Source: Acidimicrobiia bacterium (GTDB lineage Bacteria > Actinomycetota > Acidimicrobiia > Acidimicrobiales > SZUA-35). From it: a stretch of 16,355 nucleotides of DNA. The stretch covers positions 1-16,355 of the forward strand of contig JAOUGG010000006.1 of the NCBI GenBank assembly GCA_029857855.1, in the 5' to 3' direction. Shown here one piece after another: positions 1 through 7,488 of the stretch. The position numbers were made by a program, and so were the translations under genes. The notes beneath the pieces are model-generated. The model ran no database searches, had not been told where the DNA came from, and was given only the letters and a program-made list of their open reading frames with translations. Position 1 is the first letter of the stretch. Each line of letters begins with the position of its first letter.

Positions 1-1065
1 TGCCGCGATCTCGTCGGACGGCACCTCCGAGCCCCGCTGCCGGGCGAACGGCACGAGGAGCTCGGCAATGTCGTTGCCCTCCCGGTACAGCACGCCCATC
101 CCGTCGAGGGCGACGACGCCGTAACGTCGGTCGACGGATTCGGCCGTCTGATCGGCGGTCTGGCCGGCCGATTGCCCCTGAGCCGTCCTGGCGGCTTTAG
201 CCAGGCGCTGTTCGGCCGGACCGCGCCCGTGCGCGTCGGCCGGTCGGGGTCGTTTGGGTTGCTTGGGCCGCCACGAGCCGACCAGGCGCAGCAGGCGGGC
301 GAAGATCAGCAGGCCTGCCAGAACCGCCGCCAGCACGGCAACACCGCGCAGGACCTGAGCGGTGATGGCCCGCCGGGTGGTGGTGACCAGCACATCCGTG
401 CGGTTGGTGGCCGCCAGAGAGGTCTCCCAGTGGAGGGTGGCCCCGGTGTCGGTGAACTGCTGTTGCAGACCGTTCGACTGGTCCTCCTGCAGCTCACCGG
501 GCAAGGTGACGGCGAGCTCTATGGTGACGTCCTGTTCGTCGGCCCCGTAGCGTTCGGCGATCGCCTGCAACGAGCGGGTGAGCGAGGCTTCGAGATCGTC
601 GTCGGTGAAGGAACCGAACCCGTTGATCGGATCGATCACACCGTTGACGGTGTAGTCGAGGCGCCCGAAGCTCTGGGCCCGGACGAGGGTGAAGTTCCTG
701 ATCAGACCCGAGTCGCCCGACAGCTCGTTCATGACCTCGCTGAACTGCGAGGTCGTGCCGAACGCCTTGGTGGCGGTCACGGTGACCGAGCCGTCGTCGC
801 CCCGAACCGGAGGCTCGACTTCCCAGCCGGCCTCCACCAGGTCGCGGGTGGGGATGCCGCCACCGCTCTCCCGATCGAGGTCGAGCAGCTGATCGGCAGC
901 CTCGGCATCGATGATCACCTCGGCCCTGACGACACCGGACCCGTCGGGTTCGACGTCGACGTCGACCGCCAGGTCGGCCCGGCACGACGTGGTGGCGAGC
1001 GCAACGAACAGCAGCACGCCGAGAATACGGCCGAGCCGCGGCCCGACGAACACACTCATGTCCAC
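1..1065 (-). CDS. LppM-like lipoprotein fused to HAD-like domain (C-terminus cut by window edge)
   Basis: Seen: an open minus-strand frame runs from GTG at 1065 (alternative ATG at 1059, two codons in) to the left edge without a stop, giving about 355 residues. It starts with a hydrophobic signal segment ending LATTSC, so Cys28 is a probable though imperfect lipidation site. A beta-rich domain follows (residues ~29-230; ADLAVDVDVEPDGSG at its start) that resembles actinobacterial LppM/DUF3153-type domains. One membrane helix lies at ~238-259, then a basic stretch and a Gln/Ala-rich linker, then from ~315 the opening of a HAD-type domain (VVALDGMGVLY). Inferred topology: outer sensor-like domain, cytoplasmic enzyme-like domain. 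In the HAD motif I (D-x-D-G-T-L) the second Asp is replaced by Met323, so ordinary phosphatase chemistry is doubtful. No in-frame ATG, GTG or TTG was noticed at the domain junction, which supports a real fusion. The GTG was chosen because a TAnnnT box sits 6 nt upstream. Function unknown; family assignments are from pattern memory. Confidence 0.72.
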   Translation of the reverse strand, partial: MDMSVFVGPRLGRILGVLLFVALATTSCRADLAVDVDVEPDGSGVVRAEVIIDAEAADQLLDLDRESGGGIPTRDLVEAGWEVEPPVRGDDGSVTVTATKAFGTTSQFSEVMNELSGDSGLIRNFTLVRAQSFGRLDYTVNGVIDPINGFGSFTDDDLEASLTRSLQAIAERYGADEQDVTIELAVTLPGELQEDQSNGLQQQFTDTGATLHWETSLAATNRTDVLVTTTRRAITAQVLRGVAVLAAVLAGLLIFARLLRLVGSWRPKQPKRPRPADAHGRGPAEQRLAKAARTAQGQSAGQTADQTAESVDRRYGVVALDGMGVLYREGNDIAELLVPFARQRGSEVPSDEIAA

Positions 1066-1071
1066 GCCCCG

Positions 1072-1077
1072 ATGCTA
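1072..1077 (-). promoter_or_regulatory. -10 box (TAGCAT) for the lipoprotein-HAD gene, leaderless start
   Basis: Read on the minus strand, TAGCAT matches the actinobacterial TAnnnT -10 consensus and lies 6 nt before GTG 1065, where transcription would begin on the start codon. No Shine-Dalgarno sequence precedes either candidate start. No clear -35 is seen. Confidence 0.45.
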
Positions 1078-1135
1078 TGGGAGAATCGGAGCTTTGCGGA
1101 CGAACCGGTCTCCAGTGCATCCCTTTGGAGCCGGA

Positions 1136-1155
1136 GAGTTTGCGAAAGCAAACTC
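1136..1155 (-). terminator. Hairpin downstream of clpC
   Basis: GAGTTTGC, four loop bases and GCAAACTC form a perfect 8-bp stem, 26 nt after the clpC stop codon. It is the best candidate for the clpC transcript end. There is no T-tract on either side, so intrinsic termination is uncertain; an RNA-stabilising 3' structure is the alternative. Confidence 0.45.
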
Positions 1156-1181
1156 GTGGAGCGGATCCTCCGGATCGGCGG

Positions 1182-3716
1182 CTAGGTCTCCTCGCCCGCT
1201 TCGGCCAATTCCGGTGTGGGCGGGGGTTCAAAACCTTCGTGGGCGGTGAAGGTCAGCGCACGCTTTCCCTCGTCGTCGGCTTCGACGTCGATCACGATGA
1301 TCTGCCCGGCGCGGAACTCCTTGTAGAGAAGTTTTTCCGACAGGATGTCCTCGATCTGACGTTGGATGGCCCGACGCAACGGGCGGGCGCCCATCGACGG
1401 GTCGTAGCCGGTCTCGGCCAGGAAGTGCTTGGCCTCGACCGTCAGCTCCAGGCCGATGCCCTGGCCCTCGAGCTGGTCGACGGTGCGGGCGATCATGAGA
1501 TCGACGATCTCGACCACCTCGGGCATCGACAGCTCGTGGAAGACGATGGTCTCGTCGATCCGGTTCAGGAATTCGGGCCGGAAGTGGACCTTCAGGGCGT
1601 CGTTGACCTTTTCCTTCATCCGCTCATAGGTCACGGCCTCGTTGTTCTTGGAGAAGCCGAGGGTCGCCTTGCGAAGATCCTGGGTGCCCAGGTTGGAGGT
1701 CATGATCAACACGGTGTTGCGGAAGTCGACGCTGCGGCCCTGGGCGTCGGTCAGACGACCTTCCTCCAGGATCTGCAGCAATGCGTTGAACACGTCGGGG
1801 TGGGCCTTCTCGATCTCGTCGAACAGCACCACCGAGAACGGCTTGCGGCGCACGGCCTCGGTCAGCTGACCGCCTTCCTCGTAGCCGACGTAGCCGGGGG
1901 GCGAACCGACGAGGCGGCTCACCGTGTGCTTCTCCATGTACTCGGACATGTCGAGGGTGATGAGGGCCTTGTCGTCGCCGAAGAGGAACTGGGACAGGGT
2001 CTTGGCCAGCTCGGTCTTGCCGACGCCGGTGGGGCCGAGGAAGATGAACGAACCCGACGGGCGGTTCGGGTCCTTCAGGCCGGCCCGGGTCCGGCGGATC
2101 GACTGGGAGACGGCCCTGATGGCGTCCTCCTGGCCGATGACCCGCTTGTGCAGCTCGTCCTCCATGCGCAGGAGCTTCTCGGTCTCCTCCTCGGTGAGCT
2201 TGTAGACGGGGATGCCGGTCCAGATCGACAGGACCTCGGCGATCGACTCCTCGTTGACCTCGTCGAACAGGTCGGTGCCGGACGCCTTGATCTCGGCCTC
2301 CATCTCCTCCCGCTTGGTGAGGAGTTCCTTCTCGGAATCCCGGAGGCGTCCGGCTTCCTCGAAGTCCTGTTGCTCGACTGCTTCCTTCTTGCGGCGCACG
2401 ATCTCGGACAGCTCGTTCTCGAGCTCCTTGAACGCCGGCGGCGTGTTCATCCGCTTGATGCGGAGACGGGAGCCGGCCTCGTCGATCAGGTCTATCGCCT
2501 TGTCGGGGAGGTGACGGTCGGAGATGTAGCGGTCGGCCAGGTTGGCCGAGGCGACGAGGGCCTGGTCGGTGATCGTGACCCGGTGATGCGACTCGTAGCG
2601 GTCGCGCAGACCCTTGAGGATCTCGATGGTGTGCTCGACCGTCGGCTCCTCGACCTTGATCGGCTGGAAGCGACGCTCGAGGGCGGCGTCCTTCTCGAGG
2701 TGCTTGCGATACTCGTCGAGCGTGGTGGCGCCGATGGTCTGCAGTTCACCGCGGGCCAGCATCGGCTTCAGGATGGAGGCGGCATCGATCGCGCCCTCGG
2801 CGGCACCGGCACCCACCAGGGTGTGGAGCTCGTCGATGAACAGGATGATGTCGCCCCGGGTCTTGATCTCCTTCAGCACCTTCTTGAGGCGCTCCTCGAA
2901 ATCGCCGCGGTAACGGGACCCGGCGACGAGGGCGCCGAGATCGAGGGTGTAGAGCTGCTTGCCCCGCAGGGTGTCGGGGACCTCGTCGGCCGCAATCTGC
3001 TGGGCCAGGCCCTCGACGATGGCGGTCTTGCCGACGCCGGGCTCACCGATGAGAACCGGGTTGTTCTTGGTGCGGCGAGACAGCACCTGCATGACGCGCT
3101 CGGCTTCGCGGGCCCGACCGATGACCGGATCGAGCTTCTTCTCGCGGGCGAGCTGGGTGAGGTTGCGGCCGAACTGATCGAGGATCAGGGAACCGGACGC
3201 GCTCTCGGAACCCGAGCCGCCGGAGGTGGCGCCCGCCTTCCCGCCTTCGGACGACGAACCGGTCTGACCGGCGGGGCCGGAGTAGCCGGAGAGGAGCTGG
3301 ATGACCTGCTGGCGGACCCGTGAAAGGTCGGCGCCGAGCTTGACCAGTACCTGGGCGGCGACGCCCTCACCTTCGCGGATGAGCCCGAGCAGGATGTGCT
3401 CGGTGCCGATGTAGTTGTGACCGAGCTGCAGGGCCTCCCGCAGCGACAGCTCCAACACCTTCTTGGCCCGCGGCGTGAAGGGAATGTGGCCCGACGGCGA
3501 CGAGCCGCCCTGGCCGATGATGTCCTCCACCTGGCTGCGGACCGCCTCGAGGGAGATCGACAGCGATTCGAGCGCCTTGGCCGCGACCCCTTCACCTTCA
3601 TGGATGAGGCCGAGCAGGATGTGCTCGGTGCCGATGTAGTTGTGGTTGAGCAACCGAGCTTCCTCTTGGGCCAAGACGACAACTCGGCGGGCTCGGTCGG
3701 TAAAGCGTTCGAACAT
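1182..3716 (-). CDS. clpC: ATP-dependent Clp protease ATP-binding subunit ClpC
   Basis: ClpC is a hexameric Hsp100 unfoldase that feeds substrates to the ClpP peptidase in the cytoplasm. The 844-residue protein has the full family architecture: two Clp N-domain repeats (~1-145, each with the [12 protein letters not shown] motif), a Gly/Ser-rich linker, AAA+ domain 1 with Walker A GEPGVGKT at 224-231 and Walker B ILFIDE near 291-296, a coiled UVR-type middle domain (~439-475), and AAA+ domain 2 with GPTGVGKT at 561-568 and Walker B LFDEIE near 631-636. The LGF tripeptide at 686-688 is the ClpP-docking loop, so it should pair with ClpP rather than act as a ClpB disaggregase. A GGGAGA Shine-Dalgarno sequence sits just upstream of ATG 3716. 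Length and motifs are normal for actinobacterial ClpC1. In other Actinobacteria ClgR controls clpC; I could not identify a convincing ClgR site here. Confidence 0.98.
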   Translation of the reverse strand: MFERFTDRARRVVVLAQEEARLLNHNYIGTEHILLGLIHEGEGVAAKALESLSISLEAVRSQVEDIIGQGGSSPSGHIPFTPRAKKVLELSLREALQLGHNYIGTEHILLGLIREGEGVAAQVLVKLGADLSRVRQQVIQLLSGYSGPAGQTGSSSEGGKAGATSGGSGSESASGSLILDQFGRNLTQLAREKKLDPVIGRAREAERVMQVLSRRTKNNPVLIGEPGVGKTAIVEGLAQQIAADEVPDTLRGKQLYTLDLGALVAGSRYRGDFEERLKKVLKEIKTRGDIILFIDELHTLVGAGAAEGAIDAASILKPMLARGELQTIGATTLDEYRKHLEKDAALERRFQPIKVEEPTVEHTIEILKGLRDRYESHHRVTITDQALVASANLADRYISDRHLPDKAIDLIDEAGSRLRIKRMNTPPAFKELENELSEIVRRKKEAVEQQDFEEAGRLRDSEKELLTKREEMEAEIKASGTDLFDEVNEESIAEVLSIWTGIPVYKLTEEETEKLLRMEDELHKRVIGQEDAIRAVSQSIRRTRAGLKDPNRPSGSFIFLGPTGVGKTELAKTLSQFLFGDDKALITLDMSEYMEKHTVSRLVGSPPGYVGYEEGGQLTEAVRRKPFSVVLFDEIEKAHPDVFNALLQILEEGRLTDAQGRSVDFRNTVLIMTSNLGTQDLRKATLGFSKNNEAVTYERMKEKVNDALKVHFRPEFLNRIDETIVFHELSMPEVVEIVDLMIARTVDQLEGQGIGLELTVEAKHFLAETGYDPSMGARPLRRAIQRQIEDILSEKLLYKEFRAGQIIVIDVEADDEGKRALTFTAHEGFEPPPTPELAEAGEET

Positions 3717-4079
3717 CTAGGTCTCCCGGATTGGGGCGTTCTCTGTCAGTCGGTGAGTCGGTGGGCGGACGGTTCGGTAGTTGCGTGCGAGTACTGGGGA
3801 GTGGAAGGTGGGCTTTGCTGTCAGCCTACTAGCGAGTCGGGGCTTCGAGGTAAACGTGAGGGCTGGGGTGAGTGGACCAGGGGGGTTGGTCGACCGGCGT
3901 TCCCGGTGTCGCAGGGCATGTGTCAGGGCGATGTGATCCGCTCTCCTGGATTGTCGGCAAAACGGCGTCCGAAACTGAGTGCCAACACCCTACAACCCCG
4001 AACGCCCGCCAAATATTCGGTCCCCATCGCCACCGGACGGGAGGGGAGACCCGGGGCCGCGACACGCTACCGTGTAGGG
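3717..4079. other. Intergenic region between divergent clpC and polyprenyl synthase genes
   Basis: No credible gene was found in these 363 bases. They must hold the clpC promoter: TAGGCT on the minus strand (3823-3828) is a possible -10 box, which would give a leader of about 100 nt, without a convincing -35. The plus strand is G-rich at about 3838-3886, with runs GGGG, GGG, GGGG and GGGGGG, and a small stem GACCA/TGGTC lies at 3875-3891. The right end holds the plus-strand promoter described separately. Confidence 0.5.
4045..4079 (+). promoter_or_regulatory. Promoter of the polyprenyl synthase gene, leaderless
   Basis: TACCGT at 4068-4073 is a TAnnnT -10 box placed 6 nt before GTG 4080, so transcription should start at the initiation codon. 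GGAGAC at 4045-4050 sits 17 bp further upstream in the -35 position but matches the consensus weakly. Confidence 0.5.
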
Positions 4080-5075
4080 GTGGACGGTCCGCCCCTTGCC
4101 TCATTGCCCACAGCGAGTGACGACAGTGCCCGCATCGAGCGATTCCTGCTCGACACCGTGCGCATCGACAACGACCCCTATCTCACCGAGATCGCCTCGC
4201 ATCTGATCAAAGCCGGAGGAAAACGGCAGCGGCCGCTCTTCACGATCAACTCGGCCGCCACGCGCATGGACGACGGCGCCTCGGTGTCCGACGACGTGGT
4301 GCGGGGCGGCGTGGCCGTCGAGCTGGTGCAGGTCGGCTCGCTGTACCACGACGACGTGATCGACGAGGCCCAGATCCGTCGCCAGGTCGACAGCGTGAAC
4401 GCCCGATGGGGAAATCTGCGGGCCGTGCTCGCCGGCGACTTCCTCCTGGCCAAGGCCTCCGAGATCGCGGCCGACCTCGGCACCGATGTGGCCGGGCTGC
4501 TGGCCACGACGATCGGTGAGCTGTGCAAGGGCCAGGTCGCCGAACTGCAGACGCTCTATGACCCCGACCGAACCCCCGAACAGTACTTCACATCGATCTC
4601 GGGCAAGACGGCGTCGCTCTTCGCCGCCGCCACCCGGATCGGTGGTCTGGTGGCCGAGCTGGAGCCCGACGTCACCGACCAACTCACGGAGTTCGGCCGG
4701 CTCTACGGCATGGCCTTCCAGGTGATCGACGACATCCTCGACATCATCGCCACCGACGAGCAACTCGGCAAGCCGGCGGGCAAGGACATGATCGAAGGCG
4801 TCTATTCACTGCCGGTTCTGTACGCGCTGCAATCCGACCGCGGCCCGCAGCTTCGAGATCTCCTCGACGCCAGGGTCACTGCCGACAACCGTTTCGAGGC
4901 GATCGACCACGTGCGCCGGTCGGCGGCCATCGACCGGTCCTACGACACGGCATCGGAGTTCGTCGACCGAGCCCGGGCTGCGATCCTCGACGTCTCCGAC
5001 AACAAGGCGGCCAATGCCCTGGCCGACACCGCCAGCCATCTGCTGACAACGGTCGACCGCATTCGTAACGCCTGA
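4080..5075 (+). CDS. Long-chain (E)-polyprenyl diphosphate synthase
   Basis: This 331-residue enzyme extends an allylic diphosphate with isopentenyl diphosphate units to give the side-chain precursor of menaquinone. Visible motifs are GGKRQRP (46-52), the first Asp-rich motif DDVID (91-95), KGQ near 140, and the second Asp-rich motif DDILD (217-221). The residues four and five before the first motif are Ser87 and Gly86. They are small rather than aromatic, which in this family fits a long product such as octa- to nonaprenyl, as in GrcC1/IspB/HepT-type enzymes. The open frame extends far upstream, but that part is antisense to clpC and lacks family similarity. GTG 4080 is chosen because family similarity starts just after it and a -10 box precedes it by 6 nt. 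The gene stands alone between clpC and the ugp operon. Exact chain length cannot be read from sequence. Confidence 0.93.
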   Translation: MDGPPLASLPTASDDSARIERFLLDTVRIDNDPYLTEIASHLIKAGGKRQRPLFTINSAATRMDDGASVSDDVVRGGVAVELVQVGSLYHDDVIDEAQIRRQVDSVNARWGNLRAVLAGDFLLAKASEIAADLGTDVAGLLATTIGELCKGQVAELQTLYDPDRTPEQYFTSISGKTASLFAAATRIGGLVAELEPDVTDQLTEFGRLYGMAFQVIDDILDIIATDEQLGKPAGKDMIEGVYSLPVLYALQSDRGPQLRDLLDARVTADNRFEAIDHVRRSAAIDRSYDTASEFVDRARAAILDVSDNKAANALADTASHLLTTVDRIRNA

Positions 5076-5128
5076 ACCCGGCGCTCACCGACCGGTCAAG
5101 TGCTCGATTCCGTCGCCTCCCACCGTCC

Positions 5129-5174
5129 AAAATGAAGCAGAACCGCGCGATATCGCGCGGTTCTGCGCTCTTTT
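5129..5174. terminator. Bidirectional terminator between convergent genes
   Basis: A perfect 30-nt palindrome at 5137-5166 (half-site GCAGAACCGCGCGAT) lies between the polyprenyl synthase stop (5075) and the ugpE stop (5213). TTTT at 5171-5174 follows it on the plus strand and AAAA at 5129-5132 gives a U-tract on the minus strand, so it can terminate both converging transcripts. Confidence 0.88.
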
Positions 5175-5212
5175 CGAGGCTCCACACCCCATCGCCGGCC
5201 TCGCCGGACAGG

Positions 5213-6100
5213 CTACTTGTCGGCGCCGAGGGCGAAGCCGGACATGAACGGCTTCTGGAGCGCGATGAATACCAGCGTCGGCGGTATCGACGCCAGCAGG
5301 GCGGCCAGCATCAACGGACCGAAGGTCAGGCCGGTGTCGATGCCCTGTAACCCCTGCAAGCCGACCTGGATTACCTGTTCCTGCTGGTCGGAGATGATCA
5401 GCACCGGCCACAGGTACATGTTCCACACGAACACGAACTGGATGACGGCCAGCGCCCCTATGGCGTTCCACGACAGCGGAATCAGGATCCGGAACAGGAA
5501 CTGGAATGGCGACGCGCCGTCGATCTGCGAAGCTTCGGCCAGGTCACGCGGAAGGTTGGCGAAGTGCTGGCGGAACAGGAAGGCGCCGGTGGCCGATGCG
5601 GCGAACGGCACGACCAGCGCAGCCATCGAATCCTTCCAACCCAGGAAGGACACGAAGCGGAACAGGGCCAGGATCATTACCTCGGTCGGCATCATCAGCG
5701 TGATGAGCACGAAGAAGAACACGATCCACTTGCCCCGGAACTTGAAGTAGACGAACGCCAATCCGGCCAGCAGCGACAGCACGGTCTTGGCCGCCGTCAC
5801 CAGCACCGCCTGGACCGTCGAGTTCCACATGTACCGACCCAGGTTCCGGTCGTTCCACACCTGGTCGAAGTGATCGGCCAGACCGGTACCGGGCGTGAGC
5901 TGGAAGCGGAAGACCTCGGCGTTGGTCTGGGTTGCAACCAGGGCGGCGTATGCCATGGGGAACAGGATGACCATCATGGCCAGCCAGAGAGCCACGTGGA
6001 CCGGCCAGCTGTGGCCCCGGAACCAGCCGGTGCCCTCCACGTTCAGGCTCAACCCTCCCGCATTGTTGACCGCCTCCCGCGTTCGGCTACGCACCGCCAT
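5213..6100 (-). CDS. ugpE: ABC transporter permease, UgpE-like (sn-glycerol-3-phosphate/carbohydrate type)
   Basis: This is the second inner-membrane subunit of a carbohydrate-type (MalG/UgpE family) importer. The 295 residues hold about six membrane helices (near 33-57, 92-116, 123-147, 158-178, 211-235 and 255-279). The cytoplasmic EAA loop lies around 189-205 (EASQIDGASP), where the ATPase docks. WNMYLWPVLIIS closely mirrors the W-N-Q-Y-L-W-P-L-L-I-I stretch of Escherichia coli UgpE, which supports the Ug3P assignment over generic maltose or sugar permeases. Its ATG overlaps the end of ugpA by 14 bp, indicating translational coupling in the order ugpB-ugpA-ugpE. Length is close to the 281 residues of the E. 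coli protein. The true substrate could be another glycerol phosphodiester or polyol. Confidence 0.88.
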   Translation of the reverse strand: MAVRSRTREAVNNAGGLSLNVEGTGWFRGHSWPVHVALWLAMMVILFPMAYAALVATQTNAEVFRFQLTPGTGLADHFDQVWNDRNLGRYMWNSTVQAVLVTAAKTVLSLLAGLAFVYFKFRGKWIVFFFVLITLMMPTEVMILALFRFVSFLGWKDSMAALVVPFAASATGAFLFRQHFANLPRDLAEASQIDGASPFQFLFRILIPLSWNAIGALAVIQFVFVWNMYLWPVLIISDQQEQVIQVGLQGLQGIDTGLTFGPLMLAALLASIPPTLVFIALQKPFMSGFALGADK

Positions 6101-7463
6101 AGTTGATTCTCCCCTCGGATTGGTTGAACTGCCAGGCGGTCAGGGCGATGACGGCCAGGAACAGCACCACCGACTGGGCCGCCCCCCGACCGAGATCGCC
6201 ATTGTCGACGCCGACCCGGATGATCTCGTAGATGGCGACCGACGTGGCCCCGGCCGGGGCGCCCTTGGTCAGGAAGTCGATCGTGCCGTACACGTCGAAG
6301 AACGAGTAGGTGAGGTTGGTGATCAACAGGAAGAAGCTGATCGGCCCGAGGGCCGGCAGCACGACGGTGCGGAACCGCTGCCAGGCGTTGGCACCGTCGA
6401 GAGCGGCCGCCTCGATCTGGTCGCGAGGCACGGTCTGCAGCCCGGCCAGGAAGAACAGCAGGTTGTAGCCCAGGAGTTTCCACACCGACGCCAGCACGAT
6501 CGTCATCCGGGCCAGCGAGGCGTTCTGGGTGTAGTCGGGGAAGTCGATGCCCCAGCGGCTGGACAACGCCGCGACGACGCCGCCGGTGGCGTTGAAGATC
6601 ATGAAGAAGAGAATGCCGGCGATCGGGGGTGAGACGGCGTAGGGCCAGATCAACAGGGTCCGGTAGACGGTCACTCCGCGGATGCGGCGGAACGTGAGGT
6701 AGGCCAAACCCAAGCCGAAGGCCATGCTCAAGGCCACCGTGCCGACGGAGATGATCACGGTGTTGAGGTAGATTCGGCGATAGCCACCGTTCACATCTTC
6801 GAAAATGAAGTACAGGGCCAGCAGGAGCACCAGTGGGCCGAGCGGACGCAGGATGCGTGCGACCGAGTAGCCGACCGAGTCGGGGTTGGACCGACGTTGC
6901 CACAGCCCGATACCCCAGATCAGGCCGACCGCAACGAGTGGAAGCGTGGCAACCAGCACCGGCTGGGGGATCAGCAACTCGGAGAAGTTGGCCAGGCACC
7001 GTTCGCCCACCCGCGGGGCACCGAGCCGGGTCAGTTTGGTCGAGAGCCGGAAGGTCTGGAACGCCGGCCAATACAGGAAGAAGACGAGGATGATCAGCGT
7101 CGGCGACAGCAGCAGCCACGGCCACCACCATCCCAGCCGGTAGGCGCCCGTACGGATCTGGCTCTCGCCGAACCCTCCGCCGCCAACGCCGGAGCCCTCG
7201 CCCGGCCGGTTCAGAACCGCCCGGGTTCCAGCACCGAACATCCAGGCGAACGCCGCGCCGAGGGCGATCCCGAGCACGCCCTCGGTCGACTCGGCGTCGG
7301 CCGCGTACATGCAGAAGCCGAGCGCGGCGGAAATGGCGCCGGTGCCGAGCACGCCGAGAGCGCCGCCAAGGGCGGCCTGTCGGGGGGTGCGGTACCCGTA
7401 CGACAGGACGCCGATGGCGGCTCCGACGATCAGACTGAGAACGAGTTGCAGTGATCCGCTCAT
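6087..7463 (-). CDS. ugpA: Enlarged ABC transporter permease, UgpA-like, with extra membrane helices
   Basis: This is the MalF/UgpA-type membrane subunit. The C-terminal ~240 residues align well by eye with E. coli UgpA: an EAA loop at 351-360 (EAAALDGANA), then PISFFLLITNL, FFDVYGTID, and AAQSVVLFLAVIALT close to the end. At 458 residues it is about 160 longer than the usual ~295. Two additions explain this. An N-terminal extension (~1-110) has three Gly/Ala-rich hydrophobic helices near 4-22, 30-53 and 62-83, followed by a Gly-rich linker. An insertion (~165-230) in the first loop after the family's first helix carries two more hydrophobic segments. About 11 membrane helices are thus expected instead of six. 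The start ATG 7463 lies 25 nt downstream of the ugpB stop; no Shine-Dalgarno sequence is evident, so coupling to ugpB is likely. Confidence 0.88.
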   Translation of the reverse strand: MSGSLQLVLSLIVGAAIGVLSYGYRTPRQAALGGALGVLGTGAISAALGFCMYAADAESTEGVLGIALGAAFAWMFGAGTRAVLNRPGEGSGVGGGGFGESQIRTGAYRLGWWWPWLLLSPTLIILVFFLYWPAFQTFRLSTKLTRLGAPRVGERCLANFSELLIPQPVLVATLPLVAVGLIWGIGLWQRRSNPDSVGYSVARILRPLGPLVLLLALYFIFEDVNGGYRRIYLNTVIISVGTVALSMAFGLGLAYLTFRRIRGVTVYRTLLIWPYAVSPPIAGILFFMIFNATGGVVAALSSRWGIDFPDYTQNASLARMTIVLASVWKLLGYNLLFFLAGLQTVPRDQIEAAALDGANAWQRFRTVVLPALGPISFFLLITNLTYSFFDVYGTIDFLTKGAPAGATSVAIYEIIRVGVDNGDLGRGAAQSVVLFLAVIALTAWQFNQSEGRINYGGA

Positions 7464-7488
7464 GCGCCTGGGCTACTGACCGGCGTGG

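Noticed and set aside
172..1185. Plus-strand open frame of 337 codons at the left end
   Set aside because: The opposite strand has a coherent signal peptide, membrane helix and HAD start; this frame is its shadow.
1077..3323. Long plus-strand open frame (about 748 codons) opposite clpC
   Set aside because: It is antisense to a full-length ClpC, is rich in low-complexity Leu/Gly/Asp/Val, and has no recognisable motifs; such frames arise from high GC at third positions.
3838..3886. G-quadruplex candidate upstream of clpC
   Set aside because: Four G-runs exist but the loops are long (over 10 nt in two cases), so stable folding is doubtful.
3829..4104. Possible 91-codon minus-strand gene in the clpC upstream region
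   Set aside because: No ribosome binding site, Pro/Arg/Trp-rich composition and no similarity that I recognise; it overlaps the promoter and start of the polyprenyl synthase.
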